Shown: one piece after another, positions 16,783 through 25,262 of the stretch | Layout: every line of letters begins with the position of its first letter | How positions within the stretch are numbered: position 1 is the first letter of the stretch | DNA from: Oceanimonas sp. GK1 | Lineage (GTDB): Bacteria; Pseudomonadota; Gammaproteobacteria; Enterobacterales; Aeromonadaceae | NCBI RefSeq assembly: GCF_000243075.1 | Contig: NC_016745.1 | Span: 1,257,001-1,321,000 of the forward strand | Direction of reading: 5' to 3' | Length of the DNA: 64,000 nucleotides | Notes under the pieces: generated by a model | The model's database searches: none | What the model was told of the DNA's origin: nothing | The model's input: the letters and a program-made list of their open reading frames with translations, nothing else | Position numbers and translations under genes: made by a program

Positions 16783-17027
16783 GCTTCGTCCTCCGCCGGC
16801 TTGAAGTCGGCCAGGGTATCGCCGTCCTGCATCAAAATTTTTACCTGCTGCTCGGCCTGGCCCAGTCGCTGCTGGCCGGCACGCACCAGCTGCACGCCCC
16901 GTTCAAACGACTTCAGTGCCTGCTCCAGGCTCAGCTCGCCCTGCTCCAGCTGGCCCACCAGGCTTTCCAGCTCGGCGAGTGCGCTTTCAAAGTCCATGTT
17001 TTCCGGTTTTCTGGCAGCCACGGGCAT
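16779..17027 (-). CDS. xseB: Exodeoxyribonuclease VII small subunit
   Basis: This 82-residue protein carries the XseB signature [20 protein letters not shown] and [20 protein letters not shown], forming the helical hairpin that packs on the XseA large subunit. Exonuclease VII degrades single-stranded DNA to oligonucleotides. I chose ATG 17027 ([10 protein letters not shown]) by comparison with the usual size of about 80 residues; the in-frame ATG ten codons further on is an alternative, and neither has a well-spaced ribosome site. It is the first gene of the xseB-ispA-dxs operon and diverges from pomA. Confidence 0.92.
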   Translation of the reverse strand: MPVAARKPENMDFESALAELESLVGQLEQGELSLEQALKSFERGVQLVRAGQQRLGQAEQQVKILMQDGDTLADFKPAEDEA

Positions 17028-17232
17028 CCTCTGTTCAATCGCATGCAAAATTGGGCCAATAGTAACACCGCTGCCCGGAATTTGGCGAAGGATTAGCGAC
17101 TTTCCGCCGCCGGTGTTGCGGGCCATTAAGCATTTTCGTCCGGTGCCGATAACTTCACCGGCGACAAAACTCCCCGCAACGGGGTAAGATTGAGTCGTTT
17201 TTGGCCGCATTAACTAGAAGAGGACTCCCGTT

Positions 17233-17988
17233 TTGGATCTGGCAACACTGATCGGACTGATTGGCGGAATGGCCTTCGTCGCCATGGCAATGGTGCTGGG
17301 GGGCAGCATTACCATGTATGTGGATGTGCCGTCCATTTTCATTGTGTTGGTCGGCTCATTGTTTGTGGTCATGATGAAGTTCAACCTGGGCCAGTTTCTG
17401 GGCGCCGCCAAGGTGGCGGGCAAGGCCTTTATGTTCAAGCTGGAAAAGCCCGAGGATCTGATCGAGCGGGTGGTGCAGCTGGCCGATGCGGCGCGCAAGG
17501 GCGGTTTTCTGGCGCTGGAGGAGGCGGAGATCACCAACCCCTTTCTGCAAAAGGCGGTCAACATGCTGGTGGACGGCCACGATCAGGGGGTGGTGAAGGC
17601 GGCGCTGGAAAAGGACATCGATCTCAACGCCGAACGCCAGGAGCAGGGGGCCAGGATCTTTCGGGCCCTGGGGGATGTGGCCCCGGCCATGGGCATGATA
17701 GGCACCCTGATCGGCCTAGTGGCCATGCTGGCCAACATGGACGATCCCAAGGCCATCGGCCCGGCCATGGCCATTGCCCTGCTCACCACCCTGTACGGCG
17801 CCATGCTGGCCAACATGGTGGCGCTGCCCATTGCCGACAAGCTGGAGCTGCGCTCGGGGGAAGAACGCCTTAACCGCACGCTGATCATGGATGCGGTGCT
17901 CGGCATTCAGGACGGCCAGAACCCCAGGGTGCTGCAAGATCTGCTGGAAAATTACCTGGCCGATAACAAGCGCTCCAAGGAGGACTAG
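17233..17988 (+). CDS. pomA: Sodium-driven flagellar stator protein PomA
   Basis: PomA is the four-helix stator subunit that, with PomB, conducts Na+ and pushes the flagellar rotor. The 251-residue protein begins MDLATLIGLIGGMAFVAMAM and has the long cytoplasmic loop with the rotor-contact region (ADAARKGGFLALEEAEITNP) and the conserved GDVAPAMGMIGTLIGLVAML helix 3 with LLTTLYGAMLANM helix 4. Identity to the Vibrio PomA pattern is obvious. The start is TTG at 17233, preceded by AGAGGA. pomB starts on the last base of its stop codon. Sodium specificity is inferred from the Pom-type sequence and agrees with the Na+-NQR operon in the same window. Confidence 0.94.
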   Translation: MDLATLIGLIGGMAFVAMAMVLGGSITMYVDVPSIFIVLVGSLFVVMMKFNLGQFLGAAKVAGKAFMFKLEKPEDLIERVVQLADAARKGGFLALEEAEITNPFLQKAVNMLVDGHDQGVVKAALEKDIDLNAERQEQGARIFRALGDVAPAMGMIGTLIGLVAMLANMDDPKAIGPAMAIALLTTLYGAMLANMVALPIADKLELRSGEERLNRTLIMDAVLGIQDGQNPRVLQDLLENYLADNKRSKED

Positions 17989-18890
17989 TGGCCAGAAAGA
18001 AGAGCAAGCCGCAGCCGGCGGGCGCGCCCGCCTGGATGGCTACCTTTGCGGATCTGGCCACCATTCTGATGAGCTTTTTCGTGCTGTTGCTGGCCTTTGC
18101 CGAGATGGACGTGCTCAAGTTCAAGCAAATTGCTGGCAGCATGAAGTTTGCCTTTGGGGTGCAGAACCAGATTGAGGTGACCGAAATTCCCAAGGGCACT
18201 TCGGTCATTGCTCTGGAGTTTCGCCCCGGCCGGCCCGAGCCCACGCCCATCAATACCATCATGCAGCACACCACCGACTCCACCCTCACCGAGCTCGACT
18301 TTCAGCCCGGCGACTCGGACCGGGCCTCGGGTCAGAGCCGGGAAGACGGCAACATGAGCGGCAGTCAGCAGCCGGAAATGCCGCAAACCAGTGCCCAGGC
18401 CATCAGCCTGGCTCAGGCCATGGCCGAGCAGCTCAGCAGTCCCATCGAGCAGGATGCCATTGAAATTGAAGCCCTGGGCCAGCAGGTGGTGATCCGCATC
18501 AAGGAAAACGCCTCCTTTCCGGCGGGCTCGGCGTTTTTGCAGCCCCAGTTCTGGCCGGTGGTCCGCCAGATTGGCGCCCTGGTGAAGGACGTGCCCGGCG
18601 AGATCCTGGTGTCGGGCCATTCAGATGATATTCAGAGCGGCTACGAGCTGTTCAGCTCCAACTGGGAGTTGTCCACTCAGCGGGCGCTGGCGGTGGCGGA
18701 TCAGCTTAGAAGCGTGGAGGGTTTTGACGACAGCCGCATGGTGGTGATGGGCCTGGCCGACACCAAACCGCTGGTGGACAACGACACCCCGGAAAACCGT
18801 CGCCGCAACCGCCGGGTGGAAATCACCCTTTCCCAGGGCAAGCCGGTGTATACCGAGCCACTGGAAGTGGTGCCGCCAAACACGCCCTGA
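17988..18890 (+). CDS. pomB: Sodium-driven flagellar stator protein PomB
   Basis: The 300-residue partner of PomA has a short N-terminal cytoplasmic part, one membrane span (FADLATILMSFFVLLLAFAE) with the ion-carrying aspartate at residue 22, a plug and linker, and a C-terminal OmpA-like peptidoglycan-binding domain (VSGHSDDIQ near 207, RRRNRRVEITLS near 265). GTG 17988 overlaps the pomA stop (TAGTG), so translation is coupled. The linker is long and carries an acidic, Ser/Gln-rich stretch. A terminator hairpin with a T run follows the stop codon, isolating it from thiI. Confidence 0.94.
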   Translation: MARKKSKPQPAGAPAWMATFADLATILMSFFVLLLAFAEMDVLKFKQIAGSMKFAFGVQNQIEVTEIPKGTSVIALEFRPGRPEPTPINTIMQHTTDSTLTELDFQPGDSDRASGQSREDGNMSGSQQPEMPQTSAQAISLAQAMAEQLSSPIEQDAIEIEALGQQVVIRIKENASFPAGSAFLQPQFWPVVRQIGALVKDVPGEILVSGHSDDIQSGYELFSSNWELSTQRALAVADQLRSVEGFDDSRMVVMGLADTKPLVDNDTPENRRRNRRVEITLSQGKPVYTEPLEVVPPNTP

Positions 18891-18901
18891 TCTGCTTTTC
18901 T

Positions 18902-18930
18902 TTTAACCGCAAGCCCGGCACGTGTATAAT
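18902..18930 (+). promoter_or_regulatory. Predicted thiI promoter with its -10 inside a terminator loop
   Basis: A perfect TATAAT (18925-18930) has TTTAAC 17 bases upstream (18902-18907). The -10 hexamer lies in the loop and first stem base of the hairpin that terminates pomAB. Transcription would start near 18937, inside the right arm of the hairpin, giving thiI a leader of about 40 bases. Confidence 0.5.
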
Positions 18931-18946
18931 GCCGGGCTTTCTTTTT
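18911..18946 (+). terminator. Rho-independent terminator of pomAB
   Basis: Ten-base perfect stem AAGCCCGGCA / TGCCGGGCTT around the nine-base loop CGTGTATAA, followed by TCTTTTTT. It begins 20 bases after the pomB stop codon. Confidence 0.9.
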
Positions 18947-18975
18947 TATGTGTTGTCCCCGAGCGTACCGAAATT

Positions 18976-20424
18976 ATGAAATTCATCATCAAGCTTCACC
19001 CCGAAATCACCATCAAGAGCAAGTCGGTGCGCCAGCGCATGAGCAAAATCCTCTCCGGCAACATTCGCAATACCCTCAAGCCCCTGGACGAGACCATCAA
19101 GGTGCGGGTCGACTGGGACAAGCTGGTGGTGCGCAGCAACCAGACCGGCGACGACCACCGCCGCCTGCTGATTGAGGCGCTTGGCTGCATTCCCGGCATT
19201 CAGTCGTTCCTGGAGGTGGTGGAGTTCAAGGTATCGTCCCTGGATGACATTCTGGAGCACACTCAGGCCATGTTCGGCGATGCGCTTGCGGGCAAAACCT
19301 TCTGCGTGCGCGCCAAGCGCCGGGGCAAGCAGGAATTCAGCTCGCTGGATGTGGAGCGTTACGTGGGCGGGGGCCTGAACCAGCGCTGCGAGACCGGCGG
19401 CGTGAAACTCAAACAGCCCGATATGCAGATCAACCTGGAGCTGGACGACGACCGGCTGTACCTGGTCAGCAAGCAGCATGCCGGCATGAGTGGCTTTCCC
19501 ATTGCCACCCAGGAGAGCGTGCTCAGCCTGATGTCCGGCGGCTACGACTCCGGCGTGTCTTCCTTTCAGTTCATCAAGCGCGGCAGCCGGGTGCATTACT
19601 GTTTCTTCAACCTGGGCGGACGCGAGCACGAGGCCGGCGTGCGCGAGGTGGTGCACTTTTTATGGAAGAAGTACGGTGCGTCACACCGGGTCAAGTTTAT
19701 CTCCGTGCCCTTTGAGGGCGTGGTCACCGAGATCCTGGAGAAAATCGACAAGGGCCACATGGGCGTGGTGCTCAAGCGCATGATGATGCGCGCCGGCGCC
19801 GCCGTGGCCGAGCGTCTGGGCGTGAATGCCCTGGTGACCGGCGAGTCCATGGGCCAGGTGTCGAGTCAGACCGTGACCAACCTCAACGTCATCGACCGGG
19901 TCACCGACACCCTGATCCTGCGGCCCTTGATCGCCACCGACAAACAGGACATCATCGATCAGGCGCGGGCCATCGGTACCGCGCCCTTTGCGGAAAAAAT
20001 GCCGGAGTATTGCGGCGTGATTTCCCAGAAACCCACCATCAAGGCGGTGCTGAGCAAGGTAGAGGAAGAAGAGGCCAACTTCGATTTTGGCGTGCTCGAC
20101 ACCGCGGTGCAGGCGTCTTTCGTGGAGGACGTGCGGGATCTAGGCAAGGTATGGGAGGTGCCGGAAGTGGAATTCAGCGAGCAGGCCAGTGAAGCAGAGG
20201 TGATCCTCGATATTCGTGCGCCCGAGGAAGAAGAGCTGTCGCCGCTGGAAGTGGCCGGCCACCAGGTGGTGCACCTGCCGTTTTTCCGTCTGGCCCACCA
20301 GTTTGGCGAGCTGGATCAGGACAAGACCTACCTGCTGTATTGTGCCCGCGGCGTAATGAGCCGGCTGCAGGCCATTCACCTGAAAGAGCAGGGCTTTGAC
20401 AACGTCAAGGTGTACAAGCCCTGA
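18976..20424 (+). CDS. thiI: tRNA 4-thiouridine synthetase / thiamine sulfur carrier ThiI
   Basis: ThiI makes 4-thiouridine at position 8 of tRNA and passes sulfur to ThiS for thiamine synthesis. The 482-residue protein has the N-terminal ferredoxin-like and THUMP domains (about 1-165), the PP-loop [13 protein letters not shown] (about 180-192) for tRNA adenylation, and the C-terminal rhodanese domain of enterobacterial-type ThiI ([11 protein letters not shown] near 410, [11 protein letters not shown] near 455 with the persulfide Cys). ATG 18976 gives the standard length and the usual [15 protein letters not shown] start; the in-frame frame extends further upstream but overlaps the terminator hairpin. 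Confidence 0.96.
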   Translation: MKFIIKLHPEITIKSKSVRQRMSKILSGNIRNTLKPLDETIKVRVDWDKLVVRSNQTGDDHRRLLIEALGCIPGIQSFLEVVEFKVSSLDDILEHTQAMFGDALAGKTFCVRAKRRGKQEFSSLDVERYVGGGLNQRCETGGVKLKQPDMQINLELDDDRLYLVSKQHAGMSGFPIATQESVLSLMSGGYDSGVSSFQFIKRGSRVHYCFFNLGGREHEAGVREVVHFLWKKYGASHRVKFISVPFEGVVTEILEKIDKGHMGVVLKRMMMRAGAAVAERLGVNALVTGESMGQVSSQTVTNLNVIDRVTDTLILRPLIATDKQDIIDQARAIGTAPFAEKMPEYCGVISQKPTIKAVLSKVEEEEANFDFGVLDTAVQASFVEDVRDLGKVWEVPEVEFSEQASEAEVILDIRAPEEEELSPLEVAGHQVVHLPFFRLAHQFGELDQDKTYLLYCARGVMSRLQAIHLKEQGFDNVKVYKP

Positions 20425-20500
20425 TCCAGTGAGGGGTGAGGGGACGTTTTACTGGACTGGCCCGAAAAAAGTAGACACCTTCATTTAATGAGAAGGTGTT

Positions 20501-20875
20501 ATGAAGTACAAACCCCACCGTCACTTTAGCGATGCATTCAAACGTGAGGCCGTCGAGGCCTCGCTATCCACCACAGAGACACAAGCTCAGCTTGCTGGCA
20601 GACTCGGGATCCATCCTAACCAATTGAGTCGCTGGCGCAGAGAGTGGATCATGACCAAGAAATCATCTGACAAAGCAGTTGAAAACATCGGACCAGAAAA
20701 AAGTTTGCAGGATCTGGAGCGTGAAAATGCTCGACTGAAGAAGCTGCTTGAACGAAAAGAGCTGGAGAACGAAATCCTAAAAAAGGCGCAAGAGTACTTC
20801 GCCAAGCACAGCAGTAAGGTTTGCCTTTATCGAGGCTCACCGAAGTCAACGCTGGCGGGTCTCGATAATGTGTGA
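20501..20875 (+). CDS. IS3-family transposase OrfA
   Basis: This 124-residue protein has the N-terminal helix-turn-helix of IS3-family OrfA (FSDAFKREAVEASL..., with GRLGIHPNQLSRWRRE as recognition helix, about 10-47) and a leucine-zipper-like coiled coil (LERENARLKKLLERKELENE, about 72-91). It binds the element ends and regulates transposition. A slippery heptamer A-AAA-AAG lies at 20779-20785, but a -1 shift there leads to a stop after ten codons and does not enter orfB. orfB lies in the +1 frame relative to orfA. Confidence 0.88.
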   Translation: MKYKPHRHFSDAFKREAVEASLSTTETQAQLAGRLGIHPNQLSRWRREWIMTKKSSDKAVENIGPEKSLQDLERENARLKKLLERKELENEILKKAQEYFAKHSSKVCLYRGSPKSTLAGLDNV

Positions 20876-21677
20876 AGTACTCAATGTGTCACGAGCGGGA
20901 TATTATCGTTGGCGAGCACGTCAGCATGCTCCGGGAGAACGTGTCATCAAGCGACAAACTCTGAAAACCTTCCTGCTCGAGCGAGCCAGGCAACAGAAGA
21001 ATGTGCCGGGTTATCGCAAGCTGTGGCTGGAAGCACGGGATGCCGGGTTCTGCTGCGGCAAGAACCAGGTTCAGCGCTTGCTGAGAGACGCTGGTTACCA
21101 TTCATGCACGGCTCTTAAAGCAGGGTATCAAAAGCCGACATCATTCTTGCCTGTGCTACCGAACTTGCTGAATCGCCGCTTCTCGGTTGGTGCGGCAAAT
21201 CGAGTCTGGGTATCAGATATTACTCAAATCCGGTGCCACGAAGGCTGGCTCTACATCGCAGTAGTCCTGGACCTGGGTACACGTCGCGTGGTGAGCCGAG
21301 CCATGGGTGCCATCAATAGCGCCCAGCTGGTGCTGGAGGCCCTTGAGCAGGCATGGCAACATCAGCGGCCAGATGGGACACAGTTGTTGTTCCACTCTGA
21401 CCAGGGGAGTCAGTATCGCAGCGAAGAGGTGATGAGATGGCTCACTACACGGGGAATCACCATCAGCATGTCTCGGCGAGGTAACTGCTGGGATAACGCC
21501 TGTTCGGAAAGCTTCTTCGCGCTGCTCAAGAAGGAATGGACACATCCATTAGGAATGCTCGGAAGAGACGAAATGGCAGATGAAGTCCGGTATTATACGG
21601 ACGAGTATTACCCGAAAGTGCGGCGCCACATGGCGCTGGGAGGAATAACTCCCAATGCCTACGCAGCTGCCGCTTAA
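20868..21677 (+). CDS. IS3-family transposase OrfB (DDE integrase domain)
   Basis: The 269-residue catalytic part has an HTH_21-type region (SRAGYYRWRAR, near 9-19) and the rve integrase core with the DDE triad: Asp in VWVSDITQI, Asp in LLFHSDQGSQY and Glu in NCWDNACSESFFALLK. The ATG at 20868 overlaps the orfA stop by eight bases; the same frame stays open upstream (FAFIEAHRSQRWRVSI), as expected if a fused OrfAB is made by frameshifting. How the fusion would arise from the +1 offset is not clear. The end is 31 bases before the right terminus. Confidence 0.92.
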   Translation: MCEVLNVSRAGYYRWRARQHAPGERVIKRQTLKTFLLERARQQKNVPGYRKLWLEARDAGFCCGKNQVQRLLRDAGYHSCTALKAGYQKPTSFLPVLPNLLNRRFSVGAANRVWVSDITQIRCHEGWLYIAVVLDLGTRRVVSRAMGAINSAQLVLEALEQAWQHQRPDGTQLLFHSDQGSQYRSEEVMRWLTTRGITISMSRRGNCWDNACSESFFALLKKEWTHPLGMLGRDEMADEVRYYTDEYYPKVRRHMALGGITPNAYAAAA

Positions 21678-21742
21678 CTTAAGTGTCTACTTTATCGGGG
21701 CCACTCCATACGTTAGACGTCCCACGTTTCACATCAAACGTT

Positions 21743-22633
21743 TCACCCGCCCAGCCTTTTTACTTCGTGATACAACTGCCGGCACACCGGTACCGGCAGC
21801 TTGCCGGCGTGGCTGAGCACGTAGCCGGTGATGTGATCTATCTCGGTAGGCCGGCGGTGGGCCAGATCCTGGTGCATGGAGGAATAGTTGGTGGCGGTCA
21901 GTTCAATCACCGCGTTCAGCCGGCGGCGAAACTGCGCCAGGGTCTCGGTTTCTCCCAGTTGCGCCAGCACGGCGTGAACTTCCTCACTGAGCTGCTCCAG
22001 CACATCGGCAAAACGGGGCTCGTGCAACTGGCCGTTGCGAATGTGGTGGCAGGCGGTCAGCGGGTTGATCACGGCGTTGATGGCCAGCTTGCGATGCTGC
22101 AATGACAGTATGTCTTCACTCCACGCGGCATGGCCCAGGGCCCTGGCCAGGGGCGCTTGCAGGTGGGCAAAGGCCTTGCCGCCTTCGTTCACCGGGCCCA
22201 GCCAGGTTTCCCCCTTGCCGGTGTGCCGCACCTGCCAGGGGCCTTCCTTCAGGGCACCGTGGCTGGTCACGCCGGCCAGCAGCGGGTTGTGGGGAAAGGC
22301 CCGGGCTACCTCATCGGCCACGCCCATGCCGTTGTGTAGCAATATGATGGGGGTATCGGCGGGCAGGCCGCGCAGGCTCTGCAGGGCGGGCAATACCTGG
22401 TAGGCCTTGGTCATCACCAGCAGACACTCCACCCCGGCGGCCTGCTCGGCAAAGCGCGGATGAGTACTGACCAGCCGGTGGCGCTCGTTAAGGGCAATAA
22501 ACTCAAATGCCGGATGAAAATGCCCCCGGTGGCGCTCGCTCAGCAGCAGTGACACCGGCTGCTGCTGTGCCTTCAGCAGGGCGGCAAAGGTGCAGCCCAG
22601 GGCGCCGGCCCCCAGTATGGTCCACTCACGCAT
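21743..22633 (-). CDS. panE: 2-dehydropantoate 2-reductase
   Basis: PanE reduces ketopantoate to pantoate with NADPH in the pantothenate and coenzyme A pathway. The 296-residue protein opens with the dinucleotide-binding motif TILGAGALGCTFAALL, has VMTKAYQV with the conserved Lys and LHNGMGVADEV in the N-terminal domain, and RKLAINAVINPLTACHH with the Lys and Asn of the ketopantoate reductase C-terminal domain near residue 175. ATG 22633 was chosen because GGGAGA precedes it by five bases; a GTG one codon earlier is possible. It converges with thiI across the insertion sequence and diverges from yajQ. Confidence 0.92.
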   Translation of the reverse strand: MREWTILGAGALGCTFAALLKAQQQPVSLLLSERHRGHFHPAFEFIALNERHRLVSTHPRFAEQAAGVECLLVMTKAYQVLPALQSLRGLPADTPIILLHNGMGVADEVARAFPHNPLLAGVTSHGALKEGPWQVRHTGKGETWLGPVNEGGKAFAHLQAPLARALGHAAWSEDILSLQHRKLAINAVINPLTACHHIRNGQLHEPRFADVLEQLSEEVHAVLAQLGETETLAQFRRRLNAVIELTATNYSSMHQDLAHRRPTEIDHITGYVLSHAGKLPVPVCRQLYHEVKRLGG

Positions 22634-22738
22634 CACACTCTCCCTGAACTCTGATATTCTTCTGCCTTATTAATCTCATACGTTAGCCGTGAACCCTTGC
22701 CGTTGCCAGCGGTTTCGGCGCCCAGCCAAGGAGTCAAG

Positions 22739-23221
22739 ATGCCCTCTTTTGATGTTGTTTCTGAAGTGGAAATGAACGAAGTGCGTAATGCCGTCGACAA
22801 CGCCAGCCGCGAGCTGACCACCCGTTTTGATTTTCGCGGGGTGGAGGCCAGTTTTGAGCTCAAAGACGACAAGGTCAGGCTGGAGGCCGAAGCGGAACTT
22901 CAGCTGCAGCAGATGCGCGATATATTGCGTGGAGCCTTGATCAAGCGGGGCGTCGATGTCCGGGTGTTGGATCCGGGTAGCATAGTGCGGTCGGGCAAGC
23001 GTCATGTTCAGGAGCTGGGCTTCAGGCAGGGGATCGACACGGCGCTCGCCAAGAAGCTCGTCAAGCTGATAAAGGACAGCAAGATCAAGGTGCAGGCGTC
23101 CATTCAGGGCGAGCAGCTACGGGTGACCGGCAATAAACGGGACGATCTGCAGCAGGTCATGGCCCTGCTGCGCGCCGAGGAGCAGGAGCAGCCGCTGCAG
23201 TTCAATAATTTTCGGGATTAA
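22739..23221 (+). CDS. yajQ: YajQ-family nucleotide-binding protein
   Basis: The 160-residue protein is a full-length member of the UPF0234/YajQ family, starting [20 protein letters not shown] and containing [16 protein letters not shown] and the C-terminal [22 protein letters not shown]. It has two ferredoxin-like RNA-binding-type folds. Homologues bind cyclic di-GMP in Xanthomonas and nucleic acids or nucleotides in other species; the role here is not determined. ATG 22739 follows AAGGAG by five bases. It diverges from panE and converges with ampG through a family B palindrome. Confidence 0.93.
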   Translation: MPSFDVVSEVEMNEVRNAVDNASRELTTRFDFRGVEASFELKDDKVRLEAEAELQLQQMRDILRGALIKRGVDVRVLDPGSIVRSGKRHVQELGFRQGIDTALAKKLVKLIKDSKIKVQASIQGEQLRVTGNKRDDLQQVMALLRAEEQEQPLQFNNFRD

Positions 23222-23225
23222 GAAC

Positions 23226-23313
23226 GGTGAGGGGTGAGGAGTAAAGGGGGAGGCGCATATGATTGCACCGATTTAAACGGTGCAAAATACACGCCTCACG
23301 CCTCACGCCTCAC
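23226..23313. repeat. Family B palindrome with nested hairpin
   Basis: Left arm GGTGAGGGGTGAGGAG and right arm CGCCTCACGCCTCACGCCT form the loose outer palindrome. In the middle TTGCACCG and CGGTGCAA form a perfect eight-base stem with loop ATTTAAA (23263-23285). The right arm, three tandem copies of a CGCCTCA unit, contains the ampG stop codon. It separates the convergent yajQ and ampG genes. Confidence 0.75.
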
Positions 23314-24606
23314 TGGCACTCGCCGGGCGACCACCGCTATCAGCACCAGCACCGGCAGGCCGAGGGCGGCGGTGCCGGTGAAGAAGGTGGCATAGCCGAT
23401 GGCATCCACCGCCATGCCCGAAAAGCCGGCCACAAACTTGGGCAGCAGCAGCATCACCGAGCTGAACAGGGCGTACTGGGTGGCGGAAAAAGCCACGTTG
23501 GTCAGGCCGGAGAGATAAGTGACAAAGGCGGCGGTGGCAATGCCCGCGCTCAGGTTGTCCAGCGAGATGATCACCGTCAGCAGGCGCACGTCGGGCCCGA
23601 GCTGGCTCATCAGGGCAAACAGCAGGTTGGTGCCGGCGGTGAGCAGGGCACCCAGCATCAGAATGCGCAGGGTGCCAAAGCGGACCACCAGCACGCCGCC
23701 CAGGGCCGCCCCCGCCAGGGTCATGATCACGCCATAGACCTTGGTGACGGTGGCGATTTCGGTCTTGGAAAAGCCCATGTCCACGTAGAAGGGGTTGGCC
23801 ATGACCCCCATCACCACATCGGCAATGCGGTAGCTGGCGATCAGCGCCAGGATCAGCAGGGCCTGCCAGCCAAACCGGCCAATAAAGTCGGCAAAGGGCG
23901 CCACCACGGCGCTTTTGCCAAAGGCCGCCAGCGCCGCCAGCCAGCGGGGCCAGCCGCTGGCCACCAGTTGCTCCCGGTGCGCTTGCTGTGAACGTTGTTG
24001 CTCGCCCAAGTCCACCTCGGGCTCGTGCAGCAGCAGACAGGTGATCACTCCCACCAGCATGCAGCCCGCCATGGCCAGATAGGCTGCGCGCCAGCCGCCC
24101 ATGTCGTAACCGGTGTCGGAGCCGGCCCAGGCGGCAATGGCCAGCGCCCCGGCGCCGGCCAGGATCATCGCAAGCCTGTAACCGGTCATGTAGGCGGCGG
24201 CGAGCGCCCCCTGCAGCCGCTCCGGCGCCGATTCAATACGGTAGGCGTCAATCACGATGTCCTGGGTGGCGGACGCAAAGGCTACCGCCAGGGCAAACAG
24301 CGCCAGCCGGGTGAGATCGGCGGCAGGATCGGACATGGCCATGCCGGCCAGCGCCGCCATGATCACAACTTGGGAAAATAGCATCCAGCTGCGTCGCCGG
24401 CCCAGCCAGCGGGACAGCAACGGCAAGGGCAGCCGGTCCACCAACGGCGACCACAGCCATTTTACGCCGTAGGCCAGCGCCACCCAGCTGAAAAAGCCGA
24501 TGCTGGTACGGCTAACGCCCGCTTCCCGCAGCCAGAACGACAGGGTGCCGAACACCAACAGCAGTGGCAGGCCGGAGGAAAAGCCCAGCGCCAGCATGAT
24601 TAACAC
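23296..24606 (-). CDS. ampG: AmpG-type muropeptide permease (MFS)
   Basis: AmpG imports GlcNAc-anhydroMurNAc-peptides for cell-wall recycling. The protein has at least 436 residues, about twelve membrane helices, and family motifs LALGFSSGLPLLLVFGTLSF, SRTSIGFFSWVALAYGVKWLWSPL and SATQDIVIDAYRIE. GTG 24606 is the first ordinary start, but it cuts into the region before the first helix. The frame stays open back to the TAA of the upstream ppiA gene, without ATG, GTG or TTG. An ATT at 24661-24663, placed eight bases after GGAG, would give 455 residues and the usual N-terminal length. The last codons and stop lie in the repeat at 23226-23313. Confidence 0.88.
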   Translation of the reverse strand: MLIMLALGFSSGLPLLLVFGTLSFWLREAGVSRTSIGFFSWVALAYGVKWLWSPLVDRLPLPLLSRWLGRRRSWMLFSQVVIMAALAGMAMSDPAADLTRLALFALAVAFASATQDIVIDAYRIESAPERLQGALAAAYMTGYRLAMILAGAGALAIAAWAGSDTGYDMGGWRAAYLAMAGCMLVGVITCLLLHEPEVDLGEQQRSQQAHREQLVASGWPRWLAALAAFGKSAVVAPFADFIGRFGWQALLILALIASYRIADVVMGVMANPFYVDMGFSKTEIATVTKVYGVIMTLAGAALGGVLVVRFGTLRILMLGALLTAGTNLLFALMSQLGPDVRLLTVIISLDNLSAGIATAAFVTYLSGLTNVAFSATQYALFSSVMLLLPKFVAGFSGMAVDAIGYATFFTGTAALGLPVLVLIAVVARRVPVRREA

Positions 24607-24666
24607 CCGCCGCTCGGTATAGAGCGACAGGCTCTGCTGCCATTTCAGGGCCCGGGCGCGAATGGC

Positions 24667-25221
24667 TTAGTCTCCGGCCAGGCGGCGGGCCCGCTCAAGA
24701 ATGATGGGCTCTTCGGGAACGTCCCGGGCGCGCAGTTGCAGGCTCATGCCGGTGGGCACGGCGGCCATGCGCGCCAGCACGGCATCACCGTTCACCACCT
24801 TGCCGAACACGGTGTAGCCGGCGCGGCGCCCGCCATCCAGCGAGGGGTTGTCGGACAGGTTGATGTAAAACTGGCGGGTGGCGCTGTGCGGATCCTGAGT
24901 GCGGGCCATGGCGATGGTGCCGGTGGTGTTCGACAGGCCGTTACCCGACTCGTTCTGTACCGGATCATAGGTGGGCAGGGGCTCATAATCGGCGGTAAAG
25001 CCGCCGCCCTGCACCACAAACCCCGGGATCAGCCGGTGAAACAGCGAGCCCTCGTAACTGCCGTCGTCAACGTAGCGCAGAAAATTGGCCACGGTCTGCG
25101 GCGCCGCTTCTTCATTCAGCTCCACTTCCAGGGTGCCCAGGCTGGTGACCAGCTCGACCCGGGGCCCGGCCAGGGCGGTGGCGGACCACAGCCCCGCCAG
25201 CAGGATTAACATTTTTTTCAT
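24667..25221 (-). CDS. ppiA: Periplasmic peptidyl-prolyl cis-trans isomerase (cyclophilin)
   Basis: This 184-residue protein has a signal peptide (MKKMLILLAGLWSATALAG) followed by a cyclophilin domain with the family motifs NFLRYVDDGSYEGSLFHRLI, FVVQGGG, and GTIAMARTQDPHSATRQFYI, including the catalytic Arg and the FHR and MAR segments. It would assist folding of proline-containing proteins in the periplasm. PpiA is the best match because of the signal peptide. The ampG frame begins directly after its stop, so the two may be cotranscribed. Between it and yajG downstream lies nothing else but ampG on this strand. Confidence 0.92.
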   Translation of the reverse strand: MKKMLILLAGLWSATALAGPRVELVTSLGTLEVELNEEAAPQTVANFLRYVDDGSYEGSLFHRLIPGFVVQGGGFTADYEPLPTYDPVQNESGNGLSNTTGTIAMARTQDPHSATRQFYINLSDNPSLDGGRRAGYTVFGKVVNGDAVLARMAAVPTGMSLQLRARDVPEEPIILERARRLAGD

Positions 25222-25262
25222 TCGTTACTGTCCGTTCAATATCAAACCGTGTAATGGCTTGC

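Larger units (their letters stand above)
20453..21708 (+). mobile_element. Complete IS3-family insertion sequence (1256 bp)
   Basis: Terminal inverted repeats begin TGGACTGGCCCGAAAAAAGT on the left and, read inward from the right, TGGAGTGGCCCCGATAAAGT; both continue with AGACAC. The element is flanked by the direct repeat TAC (20450-20452 and 21709-21711), the three-base target duplication expected of the IS3 family. It carries the usual two overlapping frames, orfA and orfB. It landed in an intergenic palindrome between two convergent genes, so no gene is broken. All parts look intact, so it may be active or recently inserted. Confidence 0.93.
20430..21750. repeat. Family B palindrome between thiI and panE, split by an insertion sequence
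   Basis: Left of the insertion sequence stands CAGTGAGGGGTGAGGGGACG, and right of it GTTAGACGTCCCACG and CAAACGTTTCACCC. If the element and one TAC are removed, the two halves join into a loose palindrome of the GTGAGG / GACGT word type seen at 23226, 50165, 52598 and 63829. The right arm supplies the panE stop codon (TGA inside GTGAAACG). Confidence 0.6.

Noticed and set aside
23226-23313. CRISPR-like short repeats (CGCCTCACGCCTCACGCCTCAC)
   Set aside because: The units are tandem seven-base words without spacers, part of a palindrome; no cas genes are present.
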